Shown here in pieces: positions 9,703 through 20,797 of a DNA stretch of 64,000 bases. The translations under genes and the position numbers were made by a program. The notes below the pieces were generated by a model. That model worked only from the letters and a program-made list of their open reading frames with translations, did not search any database and was not told where the DNA came from. This stretch comes from Buddleja alternifolia (taxonomy: Eukaryota; Streptophyta; Magnoliopsida; Lamiales; Scrophulariaceae), in contig CM033408.1 of NCBI GenBank assembly GCA_019426215.1, forward strand, positions 10,481,077 to 10,545,076, written 5' to 3'. Every line of letters starts with the position of its first letter. Positions within the stretch are counted from its first letter, which is position 1.

Positions 9703-9938
9703 AATTCCACCCCATTTATCGACAGCGGGTTGCAAGGTGGAATTCAATTGTTAGATTTATTGGAAGTTGATGGTCACAAGTTCAGATAGATCACAACCTA
9801 TATATCCTTAAAGGGTTGCGGTAATGTGATCTATGAGCCAAATTAATGATTGAATCGCATGTTGGACGATGCTGACAAGGATTGCCACTTTAATATAATT
9901 AGTGAGCCATATATCGTTAAAGGGTTGCAACTCACCAA
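9703..9938 (+). other. triple stem-loop array in B's leader
   Basis: Hairpin 1: AATTCCACC (9703-9711) pairs with GGTGGAATT (9736-9744). Hairpin 2: ATAGATCACA (9786-9795) pairs with TGTGATCTAT (9825-9834). Hairpin 3: GTGAG (9902-9906) pairs with CTCAC (9931-9935). GGTTGCAA directly abuts the 3' arm in hairpins 1 and 3, and GGTTGCGGTAA in hairpin 2. Elements D and F repeat the arrangement with different but complementary arms. Confidence 0.78.
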
Positions 9939-9985
9939 CTTTATTGAAGAACTCAATCACTCACTACGAAGTCTTTCCAATGAGA

Positions 9986-10023
9986 TTTTCGAATATTGCA
10001 ATGGGAGTGCAATGATTCGAAAA
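9986..10023 (+). other. pre-gag hairpin with TGGGAG loop (B)
   Basis: TTTTCGAATATTGCA (9986-10000) pairs with TGCAAT-G-ATTCGAAAA (10008-10023), 15 bp with one bulge, around the loop ATGGGAG. D and F have hairpins with the same loop word at the same distance from gag. Confidence 0.7.
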
Positions 10024-10145
10024 ATATAGTGGGAGCCAAGTGAAAATTCATAGTCCTGTCTAATTATATTTTACTTGGTGTACAACATAATAACCTAATT
10101 GAATCTTTCTTTATTCTCTGCAGTTATTTTATTTTCTCTCTCAAA

Positions 10146-10972
10146 ATGGTTAACAATCCTCTTTTAACATTGCTTGAGAAAAACATCCTCACTGGACCAA
10201 ATTATACTGACTGGCTCAGAAATTTGAGGATTGTCCTAAATATAGAGTCCCTTAGCTATGTACTCGAAGCTGATAAACCCGTCGCCCCAGCTGAAGATGC
10301 TGAGGACAATGAACGTGAAGCATATAAGACTTGGTGTAAAGATGATATTCACGTGAAGGGTTATATGCTCGGCTCCATGAATAATGAACTGCAAAGATCC
10401 CGCGAGAACATGGATGACTCCAGGTCGATCATGATGCATCTAGCTTTACGGAGAGCACAGTAGGACTGCTCGATATGAGATATCAAGAGAGCTCTTCAGA
10501 GCAAGGATGGGAGAATCAGAGAAGGTGGGGGGACCATTTACTTAAAATGATTTCAATGATTGAGAGATTGGAAGCTCTCGATTTTTTCATGGATTTCCAC
10601 CTTCAAACTAATCTCATCCTGCAATAACTCCCTAGCTCTTTTTCCCAATTTATTGTGTACTTCAATAGGAATGAAATCGAATGTACATTGGCTAGGCTGA
10701 TGAACAAACTAATTTGTGCCCAGCACCAAATGAAACTAAAGGGGAAAGAGTCTGCTCTAGCCATCTCAACCTCTGAAGGGACTTCGAGTTCTAACAAGAG
10801 AAAGAGGGGCAAGAAGAAGAGGAGAGCATTGAAGACTGAGGGAAACATTGGAAAAGGAAAAGCTGCCAAGAAGTATAGAGGGCATGGGCCGAAAAAGATA
10901 GATATTAGCCCTTACTGCAAAGAGGCTAGTCACTGGAAGCATGACTGCCCAAAGCTAAAGGCTGATACTGCT
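10146..10972 (+). pseudogene. gag of element B
   Basis: Copia capsid/nucleocapsid protein. The ATG at 10146 opens the typical N-terminus NPLLTLLEKNILTGPNYTDW, followed by the UBN2/retrotran-gag-like domain through LGSMNNELQRS. A frameshift near 10440 ends the first frame, a shift and stop lie around 10545-10625, and a lysine-rich stretch leads to the nucleocapsid. The CCHC knuckle (near 10910-10950) has lost its first cysteine (SPYCKEASHWKHDC). Gag of D, F and G starts the same way, which supports the start codon. Confidence 0.85.
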
Positions 10973-12340
10973 GTAGGTATGGAACTTTATGTTTTAGAAA
11001 CTAATTGTTCTATGACTGTATTCTCCACTTCATGGATTCTAGACTCAGGAGCTAGAGCTCATGTCTGTGTTTTGAAACAGGATCTGGAAAGAAGTAGGAG
11101 GCTCGAGGAGTAAGAAGTGATGATTCATGTAGGCAGCAGACATAGTGTGGCAGCTACTCACATAGGATACACTTCTTTATTTTTATCTACTGGACATTTA
11201 CTAGTTTTGGATGATTGCCTTGTTTTGCCCAATGGGCCAAAAAACATTTATTCTATTCCCGTATTAGTTAGACTTGGATACGATTTCCAAGTTTTGAACA
11301 ATGTTTGCAATATGTATTTTAGAAATAAGTTTGTTGGCTCTGCATCTTTAGTAAATGGTTTATATTACTTGAATGTCCAAAATAGATGTATTGTGAATAC
11401 AATCACCAAGAAACGAGGTATGTCTGGGACAAAACAAAGACTTATTTGGCACTTAAGACTAGGTCATGCTAGAGAATACAAGATTCACGAACTTGAGAAA
11501 ATGGGCTAATAAGCACATTTGGGTTGGACACACTCCCCACTTGCGAGTCTTGTCTCAAAGGCAAAATGACTAGGTCACCCTTGACAGGGCATTTTGAATT
11601 AGCCAATGAAGTCTTTGGTTTAATATATACTGACGTTTGTAGGCCTTTTGAGGAAATGGCTTGTGGAGGTTTTCAATACTTCATTACATTTACTGACGAC
11701 CACTCTAGGTATTGTCCCATATACCTAATGAAGCATAAGTCTGGATCTATTAAATGGTTCAAAGAATTCAAGGCCTTGGTTGAAAATCAAATTGGCAAAC
11801 GTATCAAAACACTACGATCTGATCGATGTGAAGAATATATGAGTGCCTAATTTGGTGAGTTCTTAATTTAACATGGAATTGTATTGCAATTGACTCTTTC
11901 TGCAACTCCACAACTCAATGGGGTAGCCGAGCGATGAAATAGAACACTATTGGATATGGTTTGATCGATGCTCAGCTACATGGATCTTCTCATATCTTTG
12001 TGCGGCCATGCATTGCTCACAGCAGCCCAAATCTTGAACAGGTGTCCATCTAGGTCTGTTCCAAAAACTCCTTATCAGATATGGAGTGGAAAGACGCCTA
12101 GTCTTAAACACATTAGGATATGGGGTTGTCTAACCTATGTGAAAAAGATAAAGATGGAGAAATTGGAAGATAGGTCTTTAAAAGGTCGATTCGTTGGTTT
12201 CCCAGAAGATTCTATAAGATAACTCTTCTATCTGCACGAAACCCCTTTAAAGACCACTTTTCAAGAGACTCAAAATGAACCTAACCAAAAGCAACCACCA
12301 TCGCGTAGATCGAGTAGAGTATCTCAGCCGCCTGAGAGAC
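10973..12340 (+). pseudogene. protease and integrase region of B
   Basis: The protease active site DSG is in WILDSGARAHVC near 11040. The integrase zinc-binding part follows (HLRLGH near 11451, CESC near 11550), then the catalytic core: first Asp in YTDVCRPF (11626 on), second in LRSDRCEEY (11813 on) with the usual glycines altered, and the Glu segment near 11920. Stops or shifts at about 11111, 11508, 11848, 11870, 11936 and 12220 break it. Product would cleave the polyprotein and insert cDNA; now inactive. Confidence 0.82.
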
Positions 12341-12369
12341 ATGGTTATCTACTACAGAGAGAGCATCAT

Positions 12370-13976
12370 TTGTATGCCATAGCACAAGAAAACTATGGAG
12401 ATGATCCCTCTACTTTTGAGCATGCTATGAAGGATATATATTCTGCGAAATGGTTTGAGGCTACGAAGACAGAGATGGATTCGATGTACTCGAATCAAGT
12501 CTGGACTCTAGTGGATCGCCCTAGGGGTATTGCACCAATAGGATGCAAGTGGATCTATAAGAGAAAGATTCGTCTGGACGGCAAGGTCGATACCTTTAAA
12601 GCTAGGCTTGTAGCGAAAGGGTATAGTAAAAAAGAGGGTATTGACTATGAGAAAACCTTTTCTCCCGTTGCCATGATCAAATCCATTGGAATTTTGCTTG
12701 CAATAGCCATGCACCTAGATTATAAAATCTGGCAGATGGAAGTGAAGATCGCGTTCTTGAATAGATACCTCAAGGAGGATATCTATATGGAACAGCCCAA
12801 AGGTTTCGCGTCCAATGAAGTTTCTCATAAGGTGTGTAAATTGAATAGATCAATTTATGGACTTAAACAAGCGTCGCGGCACTAGAATCTTCGTTTTGAT
12901 GAAAAAGTTCGAAACTATGGCTTTATCAAGAACGAAGATGAACCATGCGTTTACAAGAAATCCGGTGGGAGTAAAATATCATTTTTGGTCCTATATGTAG
13001 ACGACATTCTACTAATAGGTAATGATATAGGCCTGTTGACTTCTGTCAAAGTGTGGCTCTCAAGCACGTTCTCCATGAAAGACTTAGGAGAAATGACCTA
13101 TATACTTGGAATTCGCATCTTCAAGGATAGAGCGAATAGGAAAATGGCTCTCTCCCAAGCCCTCAATTTGGAAAAGGTTCTAAAAAGATTTGGAATGGAA
13201 GATTCCAAAAAGAGGCCTCTTGCGCATAAGACATGGACTCCATCTCTCTAAATCAATGAGTCCTTAAAGTGAGTATGATCATAAGAGAATGAGTGGAATA
13301 CGTGATGAATCAGCAGTAGAAAGCCTTACGTACGCTATGTTATGCAAGAGACCAGACATTGCCTACGCTGTGAGTGTCGTAAGTAGGTTTCAAGCTAACC
13401 CAGGGGAAAATCATTGGATTGTTGTGAAGTGTATCCTTAAGTACTTGAGAAGAACTAAGAATATGTGTTTGGCATATGGAGATGGGGAACTAAAGGTGGA
13501 AGGTTATACTGACTCTGACTTCCAGTCTGATGTCGATGACAATAAGTCCACCTCTGGGTTTGTATTAGCTTTAAACGGTGGAGCAGTAACTTGGAAAAGT
13601 TCCAAGCAAAGCACGATGATTGACTCAACCACCAAGGCTAAGTATGTGGCTGCCTCAGAGACGGCCAAAGAGGCTATTTGGATAATTAAGTTTGTAGCTG
13701 AAAGTGGTTCCTAGCATAGAGTTCCCGTTGCCACTATTCTGTGACAACAATGGAGCCATCGCGCAGGCTAAGGAACCCAGGTCTGACAATAAATCAAAAC
13801 ACATTGAGAGAAGATACCACATCATTAGAGAGATCGTTGGAAGAGGCGACATCGCCGTGCAGAGAATAGATTCAGCATATAACGTTGCTGACCCACTGAC
13901 CAAGCCACTATCACAGGCGTTGCTAGAACGACATCTGGAGAAGATGGTTATTAGATACCACAGTGATTGGCATTGA
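12370..13976 (+). pseudogene. reverse transcriptase and RNase H of B
   Basis: The copia reverse transcriptase starts near WTLVDRPRGIAPIGCKWIYKR (12500 on), includes the VKIAFLN segment, and has the catalytic YVDD box at ~12997-13008 (VLYVDDILLIGND). RNase H runs from about 13440 (GYTDSDFQSDVDD near 13503, SKQST near 13603) to the stop at 13974-13976, with the usual copia C-terminal RHLEK motif. Stops or frameshifts occur near 12884, 13249 and 13712, and the acidic EAE-type motif reads KAK. Copies DNA from element RNA when intact. Confidence 0.87.
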
Positions 13977-13980
13977 GTGC

Positions 13981-13991
13981 AAGTGGGAGAT
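13981..13991 (+). promoter_or_regulatory. polypurine tract of B
   Basis: AAGTGGGAGAT immediately precedes the 3' LTR; matching purine tracts precede the 3' LTRs of D, F and G. Confidence 0.85.
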
Positions 13992-14041
13992 TATTAGGAT
14001 TATGCCATCCATGCCATAAAGAAATTCGATTATTAGAGCAT
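13992..14041 (+). repeat. 3' LTR of B, left piece
   Basis: It begins TATTAGGATTATGCC (the canonical TG is TA here) and is interrupted after 50 bases by element C. The final AGCAT (14037-14041) is the target duplication repeated at 37814-37818. Confidence 0.9.
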
Positions 14042-15431
14042 TGACATGCTAATATCTAACGTGCTTAGATAGCAAGTATACTAGTCGTGCGTAGTAATAA
14101 GTGGACTAAAAGTCTGGGTTGTCGAACCTCAAGGACTAGGTATTTTAGTTTATGATTAACAATAAAAGAAAGACAATTAAAGTAACGTGCAAGAATTGAT
14201 TGAATAAACGAAAGATGAAAGAGGAACAAACTATAGATCAAAACTCACGTATGATAAAATGACCAAGGCACATGCTATAACCGAATCTACTCGTCAATAT
14301 ATATGGTTACTCCTCAAATTATTAGACTCCTATTGCTTTGGTGGAAACTCCTCAATTAACTATTACCCGATGTCTCGGCTCATAATAATCCTATGATTAA
14401 TTGACCGTTCTCTAAAAATGCCTATCCGAGAATCTCATCAATAACCACGCATTAACGTTCTAGAGTTTCCCCGGACAAATCTGGCTAACAGCACCCGAAA
14501 ATCTTTACTTATTTCTAGGGGCAATTCCACATTAGTTTCGAATGATGTGTTAATTCCCTTGAACCCTAACCTATCTTCTCTCGAACAACTAGATTAGGCA
14601 AGTTAGCATGCATATGGTGATCAAGCACTTGATTGGAATGAAAACATAAAATTAACACACAAAGCAATAGGAGAATTAATACAAAAATAACTTCATATAT
14701 TGACTCATAAATTTGGCCTTCACATGGCCTTAGTCTCACAAATTTAGCACATAATCAATAACATAAAAGAGCCTAATGTAGTCATATACATAATCATAGA
14801 CAAGTATGTAATGAAAAACATATAAAAACTCCCTATATTGCTTGATCGATGATGTATCTGAGTCAAGAGCTTCAATCCCAAGCTAAACCTCCTTCTTAGC
14901 CTCTTAAAGTTGATGAAGAAAGGCCCAAAACCCAGCAAATTGCCTCCAATCTTCCAGATTTCGAACCCTTGAAATGAATTGAAAATTCCAATTTATACTT
15001 CCAAAATTTTGTTATCGTGGTGCTTGGGCGAGAGTCGATCGGCGCCTAGGCGCCGCCTACGTGGCGTGTGTTTCTTGGGGCAAAAGCTCAGGGGCGCCCA
15101 GGCGTGGAGAAGGGAGGCGCCCAGGCGCGAGAGGTGTGGTGCCTAGGCGTGGGTGTTCAGGCACCTAGGCGTGGCTTTCCGAAGCCTAACTTCTGTCTGC
15201 TGGGATCGCGCCTGTCTGCGGGTAAAGTGGCGCCTAGGCGTGGCTCTCTGAAGCCTTGAGTAGAGTTGGATAAATGAGTCGTCTTTTGCCCTTTTCTTCG
15301 TCCATCGTCGCTTACTACCTGAAATCACTTTACACACATATTAAACGCACGAGTGGCACGAAATAAACTATATATGGGCCTGAATTGTCACTAAAAAGTC
15401 TTAAAAACTCATGCAAAAACGACTACTATTA
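14042..15431 (-). repeat. 3' LTR of C
   Basis: Length 1390 bp, against 1392 for the 5' copy. The plus-strand left end is TGACATGCTAATATC and the right end is CTATTA (5' copy CTATCA). It has a TATA box on the minus strand at 14992-14997 and a GGCGCC array at 15015-15243. Short frames inside it are shadows. Confidence 0.93.
15015..15243 (-). repeat. GGCGCCTAGGCGCC array in 3' LTR of C
   Basis: Multiple copies of GGCGCCTAGGCGC and GCGCCCAGGCGCG-like palindromes, such as at 15041-15054. The array starts 188 bases from the LTR's 5' end (minus strand) and stops just upstream of the TATA box. Confidence 0.82.
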
Positions 15432-17042
15432 AGCCCCCCAAACTTATCAATTGCCAGACCTCGAGCAAGAAAAGGCATAAGATACAAGATCATTATCAAA
15501 CACAGGGAAAACAATAAAAAGAAACTACCTAACTCACTTTCGTGGAGTACACGGTTGCATTTAGGGGATGCAACAAGTCTTTGAACCCTTGAGTTACCTC
15601 AAAGGACGAGTTATAGTCTCGTGAGGGTTTGCAGTCGATATATCCACAAAATCGAAAGATTTTCAACCCCGATCAATCAACGCAAATTACTATGATTAAA
15701 AAAACACAATGGTATGAATTCATCTGTTTAAGCTCAAATTTATATATATATACACGTCACACACTTGCTCATGTTACGCCTTAACATCGAAAAGATCATC
15801 CTAAGGCTGTAGTGTAATAGATCTCAGGCATTATAGTCGAGTGGCATTCTTACCACTTTTCAAGCATTAATCCCATACTTAGCAACTTTCGATTAGTCAC
15901 ATGGTACGAGAATTGAAGAAAACTTCATAGCCACTAAAAATTCGTCACTTTATCCACTTTTGGCTTTAACTTATGCACTTTCAACTCAAAACATTAGAGG
16001 CTAGACCATGTGTAATGTTCGGTTCTCTTAGGCTTTCTATGACACCCTTGTAACGAGCGTTAGGCCAATAACTCCCAAATCGGATGGCTTTAGGGTATTA
16101 AGCGTAGAGACACTCCTAAGGGTTTAATTGTTCGAGTGTCAAAGGCCACAAAACCAAACTAGGTCCTTATTACTTTAACACTTTCATTGGCTTGAGCTTA
16201 GCTCAAATTAGCATAATGGTACAGTGTTCTAGGCATGTTGCTCTTCGCCCTCAGTATCTATTAAGCCTGACTTTTGCAGTCATACCAATGTTCAACCTCT
16301 TTTAGAAAGCTAACATTCTCAACTCATAACACATGTGAAAATTCTAGATTGATATTCTGGGATCAAGCCTTTAAGTGTTTCAAAATGGTTACCCACTCAA
16401 CTCGTCTACCCTCGACCTATGTGCATATGTGAATCATCTTAAGGTCAATCTAGTCTAGTTTAGGGTCCCACAAACAAGGAACAATGTGTACAGTCATTAA
16501 AATCCACATTGATAGAGAAAACATGTCATGTATTCAAATTAACCATTCTCAATGCATCGAGTGAAGGGTTGAAATTCTATCCACAAAATTTTCAAAATTT
16601 CACAAAATTGCACAAGCTTCACATGTAGAGGTGCCACCCCCCCCCCCCCCCAAAACTTGGACCAAAATATCTAAAACATGGATAAATATGACTACAATGG
16701 ATCTAGTACTTCCCCCCCAAACTTAACATGAAAAGGGTAAAGTACACATCACCATAAGGTTGCTGAAAAGCAAACCCGAGTCCACTAAAGCAATTGAGTC
16801 CAAGAGTCGCAATCACGGTGTCGACCACTACACATTTAAACATATGCTAGTCATCCGAATCATTAAGCAGTGGATAGGAACGAGGACAACACAACGAAAC
16901 AAGCATAAACTAAAAGATGCATAGATAAAATAACAAGAAGGAAAACAAAAGAGCATCCAACAGGCAATAGTATCCAACAAACCAACCAAAAGATAAACAA
17001 AACGAACAAAACAAAACAAGAAATGGAAAATGAAAGACAAGA
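15432..17042 (-). other. polypurine tract and long 3' untranslated region of C
   Basis: The polypurine tract reads TAAGTTTGGGGGGCT on the minus strand (15432-15446). Upstream are internal copies of the same core: GTTAAGTTTGGGGGGGAAG (16709-16727) and a 15-base C run on the plus strand (16637-16651) next to AAAACTTGG. Blocks near 15700-15850 and 16010-16100 match A's 3' region in order. No coding sequence was seen. Confidence 0.75.
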
Positions 17043-18327
17043 CTAATCCTCAGTGCCAAAACGATTAATACAGTCCTCGTCCTCTCCTCCCCCGAGATCA
17101 GCCAAATCGAGCATAGGGCCACCCTCGTCATTAGGAGCATCATCATCATCTCCCACATGGATTAAAGCACCCGACTCGGGCTGCTGATGAGTGGGGCGCG
17201 GGTAAGGTGGAGGAGCAGAATCGTCAAACGGGCCCCGGCCGACAAATGTGTCATGCTCGATGAGAAGCTGACGGACGTATGCACATGTGTCGGTTATAAC
17301 CATCCTCATCTCAGCCCTCAACTCATCCCTCAATTGTTCAATGGCGGCGGCATCCAGCGGTGGGAAATGTCGAGAACTAGTAGGTCGGGACGACGACGAG
17401 CGAGGCCGCTTGGAAGTGGCCTGTGGTGGGGGAGCCTGTAGGTCATTAGCCACCACGGCTAGAGAAGAACCAGGGAGCTCCGTGCGCTCCATGGGAAATA
17501 ACATAACCTTAGCTTTCTTGCACAAAATGGTGATAAGTGACGGGAGAATGATGGGGTTCTTCCTGGTGGGCCCATCACCCTTTTGCTGGGCCATCTCCTT
17601 TACTATCAACGACCCCAACTCGTTCTTCAATTTTTGAAAATGGTCCTCCAAGGACTTGTGAATCACCCGTGCAAAGTCTACAGCGTTCTTGGACATAATG
17701 GCATAAATGAGGGTGGCCCTTTCCTTGTTAGCCTCTGATCGGTTAGTACTCGGGATCAAATTAAATCTGATGAAGTCTAACCAAAATGCTGCCTCGGGAA
17801 GTAGGGCCCGATGGGGAATATGAGCATCTTCGGGCAACCATTCCCAACCCTCTCGTGCAATAACCCACAAAATATCTGATAAGTTAACCCGTAGGTGCCC
17901 CACGTTGTATAGAGACATGAACTCGCACATCTGAGGGATAGGGGTACCTATGCACTCCCTTATCTTCCCCAACTCATAGTCGACCTCCATACCCCATACC
18001 AAAAGTGTAGGCCCTGTCCATACTAGAGTCTCAATCTCACAATACACACCGAAACTGAAAAATTCGAGGACCCAAGGAAGATGGATGGCCTCAGTCTTTT
18101 GGCAGAAAAACTGTAGGTGATGGAAATTTATCAACTCTTGCACAGAAGGCTGTCCCCGGGTGATCAAATAATGCTCTTTAATTAGAGTACGGGGGGTGCT
18201 CAAACTTTGGCATTGAATCTAAACTTTGGGGTCCGCAAAACGGGGATCGAAGGGAGTCTCGGGCTCGTTAGAGGAACCCTCTCCTACTTTCTTCTTGCCT
18301 TTGGACTGTTTAGTGGTTTTTCGGCAT
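17043..18327 (-). pseudogene. post-pol extra ORF (aORF) of element C
   Basis: An open stretch of 386 codons (17043-18203) continues upstream to an ATG at 18325-18327 through one in-frame stop near 18231 and a one-base lesion in an A-run near the start. The N-terminus is lysine-rich (KQSKGKKKVGEGSS), the middle has FIRFNLIPSTNRSEANKERAT shared with A's aORF, and the second half has a basic/serine stretch (SKRPRSSSSRP), a possible short coiled coil (AAAIEQLRDELRAEMR) and an acidic tail (DDDDAPNDE, GGGEDEDC). The basic middle suggests nuclear or nucleic-acid association, which is inference only. It belongs to the putative plant transposon protein family of unknown function. The gene leader holds AAC microsatellite sequence near 18405-18470. 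Confidence 0.8.
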
Positions 18328-18998
18328 TTTCAAATGACAAATGGGCGTTGTAAAGGAGTAAATTGAATCCTAAGTTCTCGACTCTACCCTAATTCAACCA
18401 ACCTAACAACAACAACAACAATATCCAACAACACTCCACAACAAGTATCAACTCACAATCCAACAACAACAAACCACAATATCCCCAAATTTCACAAAAA
18501 TATGCACCGAATAGATAATGGCTTCCCACCAACACAAAACCCACAGCAATATTCGGCTAAAATCAGAGATAGAAGAAGGAGGTAGCCAAAACTCACCTTT
18601 TTCCCAAAATTGGTGAAACGATTCGGATGTGTAGGGAACCCACTGCGTGGAGAGGAGTGAAGGCAGAAATCGGCGGTGGAGAAAGGTGGAGATGGCCAGA
18701 ACAAGCAAGTGGATCGCCAAAAATCGTCTTTGGAGACGGGGTTTAGAGGAAATAGAGGGATTTTGACCGTTTTGACCAAGAAATGGCATCAGTACAGTAA
18801 ACGGCGCCTAGGCACGCGTAAACGGGTGCCTAGGTGCCTAACTCCGTACCTGAATGTGGCTTGAGATCCTTCGGCGCCTAGGCGCTCAATTTGTGGCGCC
18901 TAGGCATGGTAAGATGTGCGCCGGGGTGCGTATCTGGTGGCGCTCGGGCTCCATGATCCGAAGCAAAGGGAGCTCCTGGGATCCCTAGGCGCGGTATG
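18328..18998 (-). other. pol-aORF intergenic region of C with GGCGCC array
   Basis: Between the aORF start and solo LTR H no gene is supported. Positions 18803-18994 hold copies of GGCGCCTAGGC and GCGCCTAGGCGCTC; the array resumes beyond H at 20798 (ATCGGCGCTTGGGCGCGGG). Its place equals the ACGTTCGAACG clusters before A's aORF. Confidence 0.75.
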
Positions 18999-20792
18999 TG
19001 ATAAGAGGCATTTTTACGTGTTTTTAAGCCCCTTTGCGTTTACGTTTTAGGTTCATTTATCGCTTAATTCTTGCTACATGTGCGTTTAATTCGTGCATTA
19101 AGTGATTTCAGGTCTTAAATGGATACAATCGAAGAACGGGATGAAAAACGACGTATAAAACAAGTTCAGGCCAATTTGCTTCTGTTGTCCGCGCCCAAGC
19201 GCCGAGAAATCAGGCGCCTAGGCGCCCGATTCTGAAAGGGGCGCCCAAGCGCCGAGAAATCAGGCGCCTAGGCGCCCGATTCTGAAAGGGGCGCCCAAGC
19301 GCCGAGAAATCAGGCGCCTAGGCGCCGTTCTGTCCACGCCTGGGCGCCGTATCTGCACCAGTTTCCACGTTCGAGCGATATTTTCTTATTTTTAGAGACC
19401 GAATTGGATGAAGTTTCCTTCTACAAAGTTGTAGAACTATGTGTTAGCTTCAAATGAGGACTTGAATCATCCAAATCGGAGTTTTGTGGAGAGCGTTATG
19501 AAGGAAATACAATTACTGCGCCAGACAGAGGCAAATACTCCCAACATTCTGATTTGGGCGCCCGAGCGCCATAATTCCCGCGCCTAGGCGTGGCCACATC
19601 CGAGATTTGATTCATTTCAGCCAAAAGATCATCATTTGATGGGGGAATGGAACATTTAAAGCCAAGAGGTCATCACATGTATGGGAGGGATGTCATAAGT
19701 ATGTTTCTTACTAGATCTACTTTAGGGAATTTTATACTACTCACTTTAAGAGTAGTGGAGGACACACTAGGGGGGACATACACATGAGGAGCTGATTTGT
19801 GGTGGTCTTCTTAAGGATTTGAGGGGGCAATTGACCGAGGAGATCTTGGAGAGAAAGGGAGAGAGAGGCATTGGATCCATCACTTTTCACTCATCATCAT
19901 TGATCACCATTTTCTTCATCACTTTTGGAGGGGAACAAAGAGAGAGGAGCTAAGGATTGAAGATCAAGAGCAAAGATCCATCATCAATCAATTGAGGGAG
20001 TTTTAATTATTTGCATTTACATGTTTATTTCCATGAGTATGTATATGTTTGTATTAGATTTTCTTAAGGCTTTGATGAGAGGCTAATATTGTAGAACTAA
20101 GGCCATGTGAAGGCCAAATTTATGAATCAATATATGTGAAGTTGCTCTTTGTATTAATTCTCCTATTGCTTTGTGTGTTAATTCTATGCTTTTATTCCAA
20201 TCATGTGTTTGATCACCATATGCTTGCTATCTTGCCTAATCTAGTTGTTCGAGAGAAAATAGATTAGGGTGCAAGAGAATTAACACATCATCCGAAACAA
20301 ATGAGGGATTGCCCTAGAAATAGGTAAAGATTCCCGGGTGTTGTTAGCCGGATTCGTTCGGGGAAGCTCTAGAACGTTAATGCGTGATTTTTGATTAGAT
20401 TCTCGGATAGACATATTTAGAGAACCGTCAATTAATCATAGGATTATTATGTGCCGAGACATCGGGTAATAGTTAATTTAGGAGTTTCCACCAAAGCAAT
20501 AGGAGTCTTATAATTCGAAGAGTAGCTCATATATATTGACGAGTAGATTCGGTTGTAGCATGTGCCTTAGTCATTTTATCATACGTGAGATTAAATCTAT
20601 AGTACGTTTCTCTTTGGTTCTTCGTTTGTTTAATCTTTTTCTTGCACTTTACTTTAATTGTCTTATCTTTTATTAAAAATCATTAACTAGAATTCAAGTC
20701 CTTGTGGTTCGACAACCCGGACTTTTTGTCCACTTATTACTACACACGTCTAGTGCACTTGCTATCATAGCACGTTAGCTTTTAGCGTGTCA
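18999..20792 (+). repeat. solo LTR H (gypsy, C-like family)
   Basis: A 1794-bp LTR in plus orientation begins TGATAAGAGGC and ends TTTAGCGTGTCA. It is flanked by perfect GTATG duplications at 18994-18998 and 20793-20797, with no internal region: a product of LTR-LTR recombination. The second half closely matches the inverse of C's LTR, for example CGACAACCCGGACTTTTTGTCC near 20711. The first half has diverged and has a 50-bp tandem repeat. Confidence 0.93.
19191..19326 (+). repeat. 50-bp tandem repeat in solo LTR H
   Basis: Units start at 19191, 19241 and 19291 with GCGCCCAAGCGCCGAGAAAT, identical by eye over two full units and most of a third. Each contains GGCGCCTAGGCGCCC. The repeat begins 192 bases into the LTR, at the offset where arrays begin in LTRs of A, C and E. 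Confidence 0.92.
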
Positions 20793-20797
20793 GTATG

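Larger units (their letters stand above)
8239..10145 (+). other. untranslated leader of B
   Basis: About 1.9 kb between the PBS and the gag ATG holds no supported gene. In order it contains a 134-bp tandem duplication (8293-8560), a GC-rich block with a strong hairpin (8590-8790), an AT-rich stretch, three tandem hairpins (9703-9938), and a long hairpin with a TGGGAG loop (9986-10023). Confidence 0.8.

Noticed and set aside
19191..19326. CRISPR-like regular repeat in H
   Set aside because: Direct tandem 50-bp units without spacers, inside an LTR of a eukaryotic element; not a CRISPR array.
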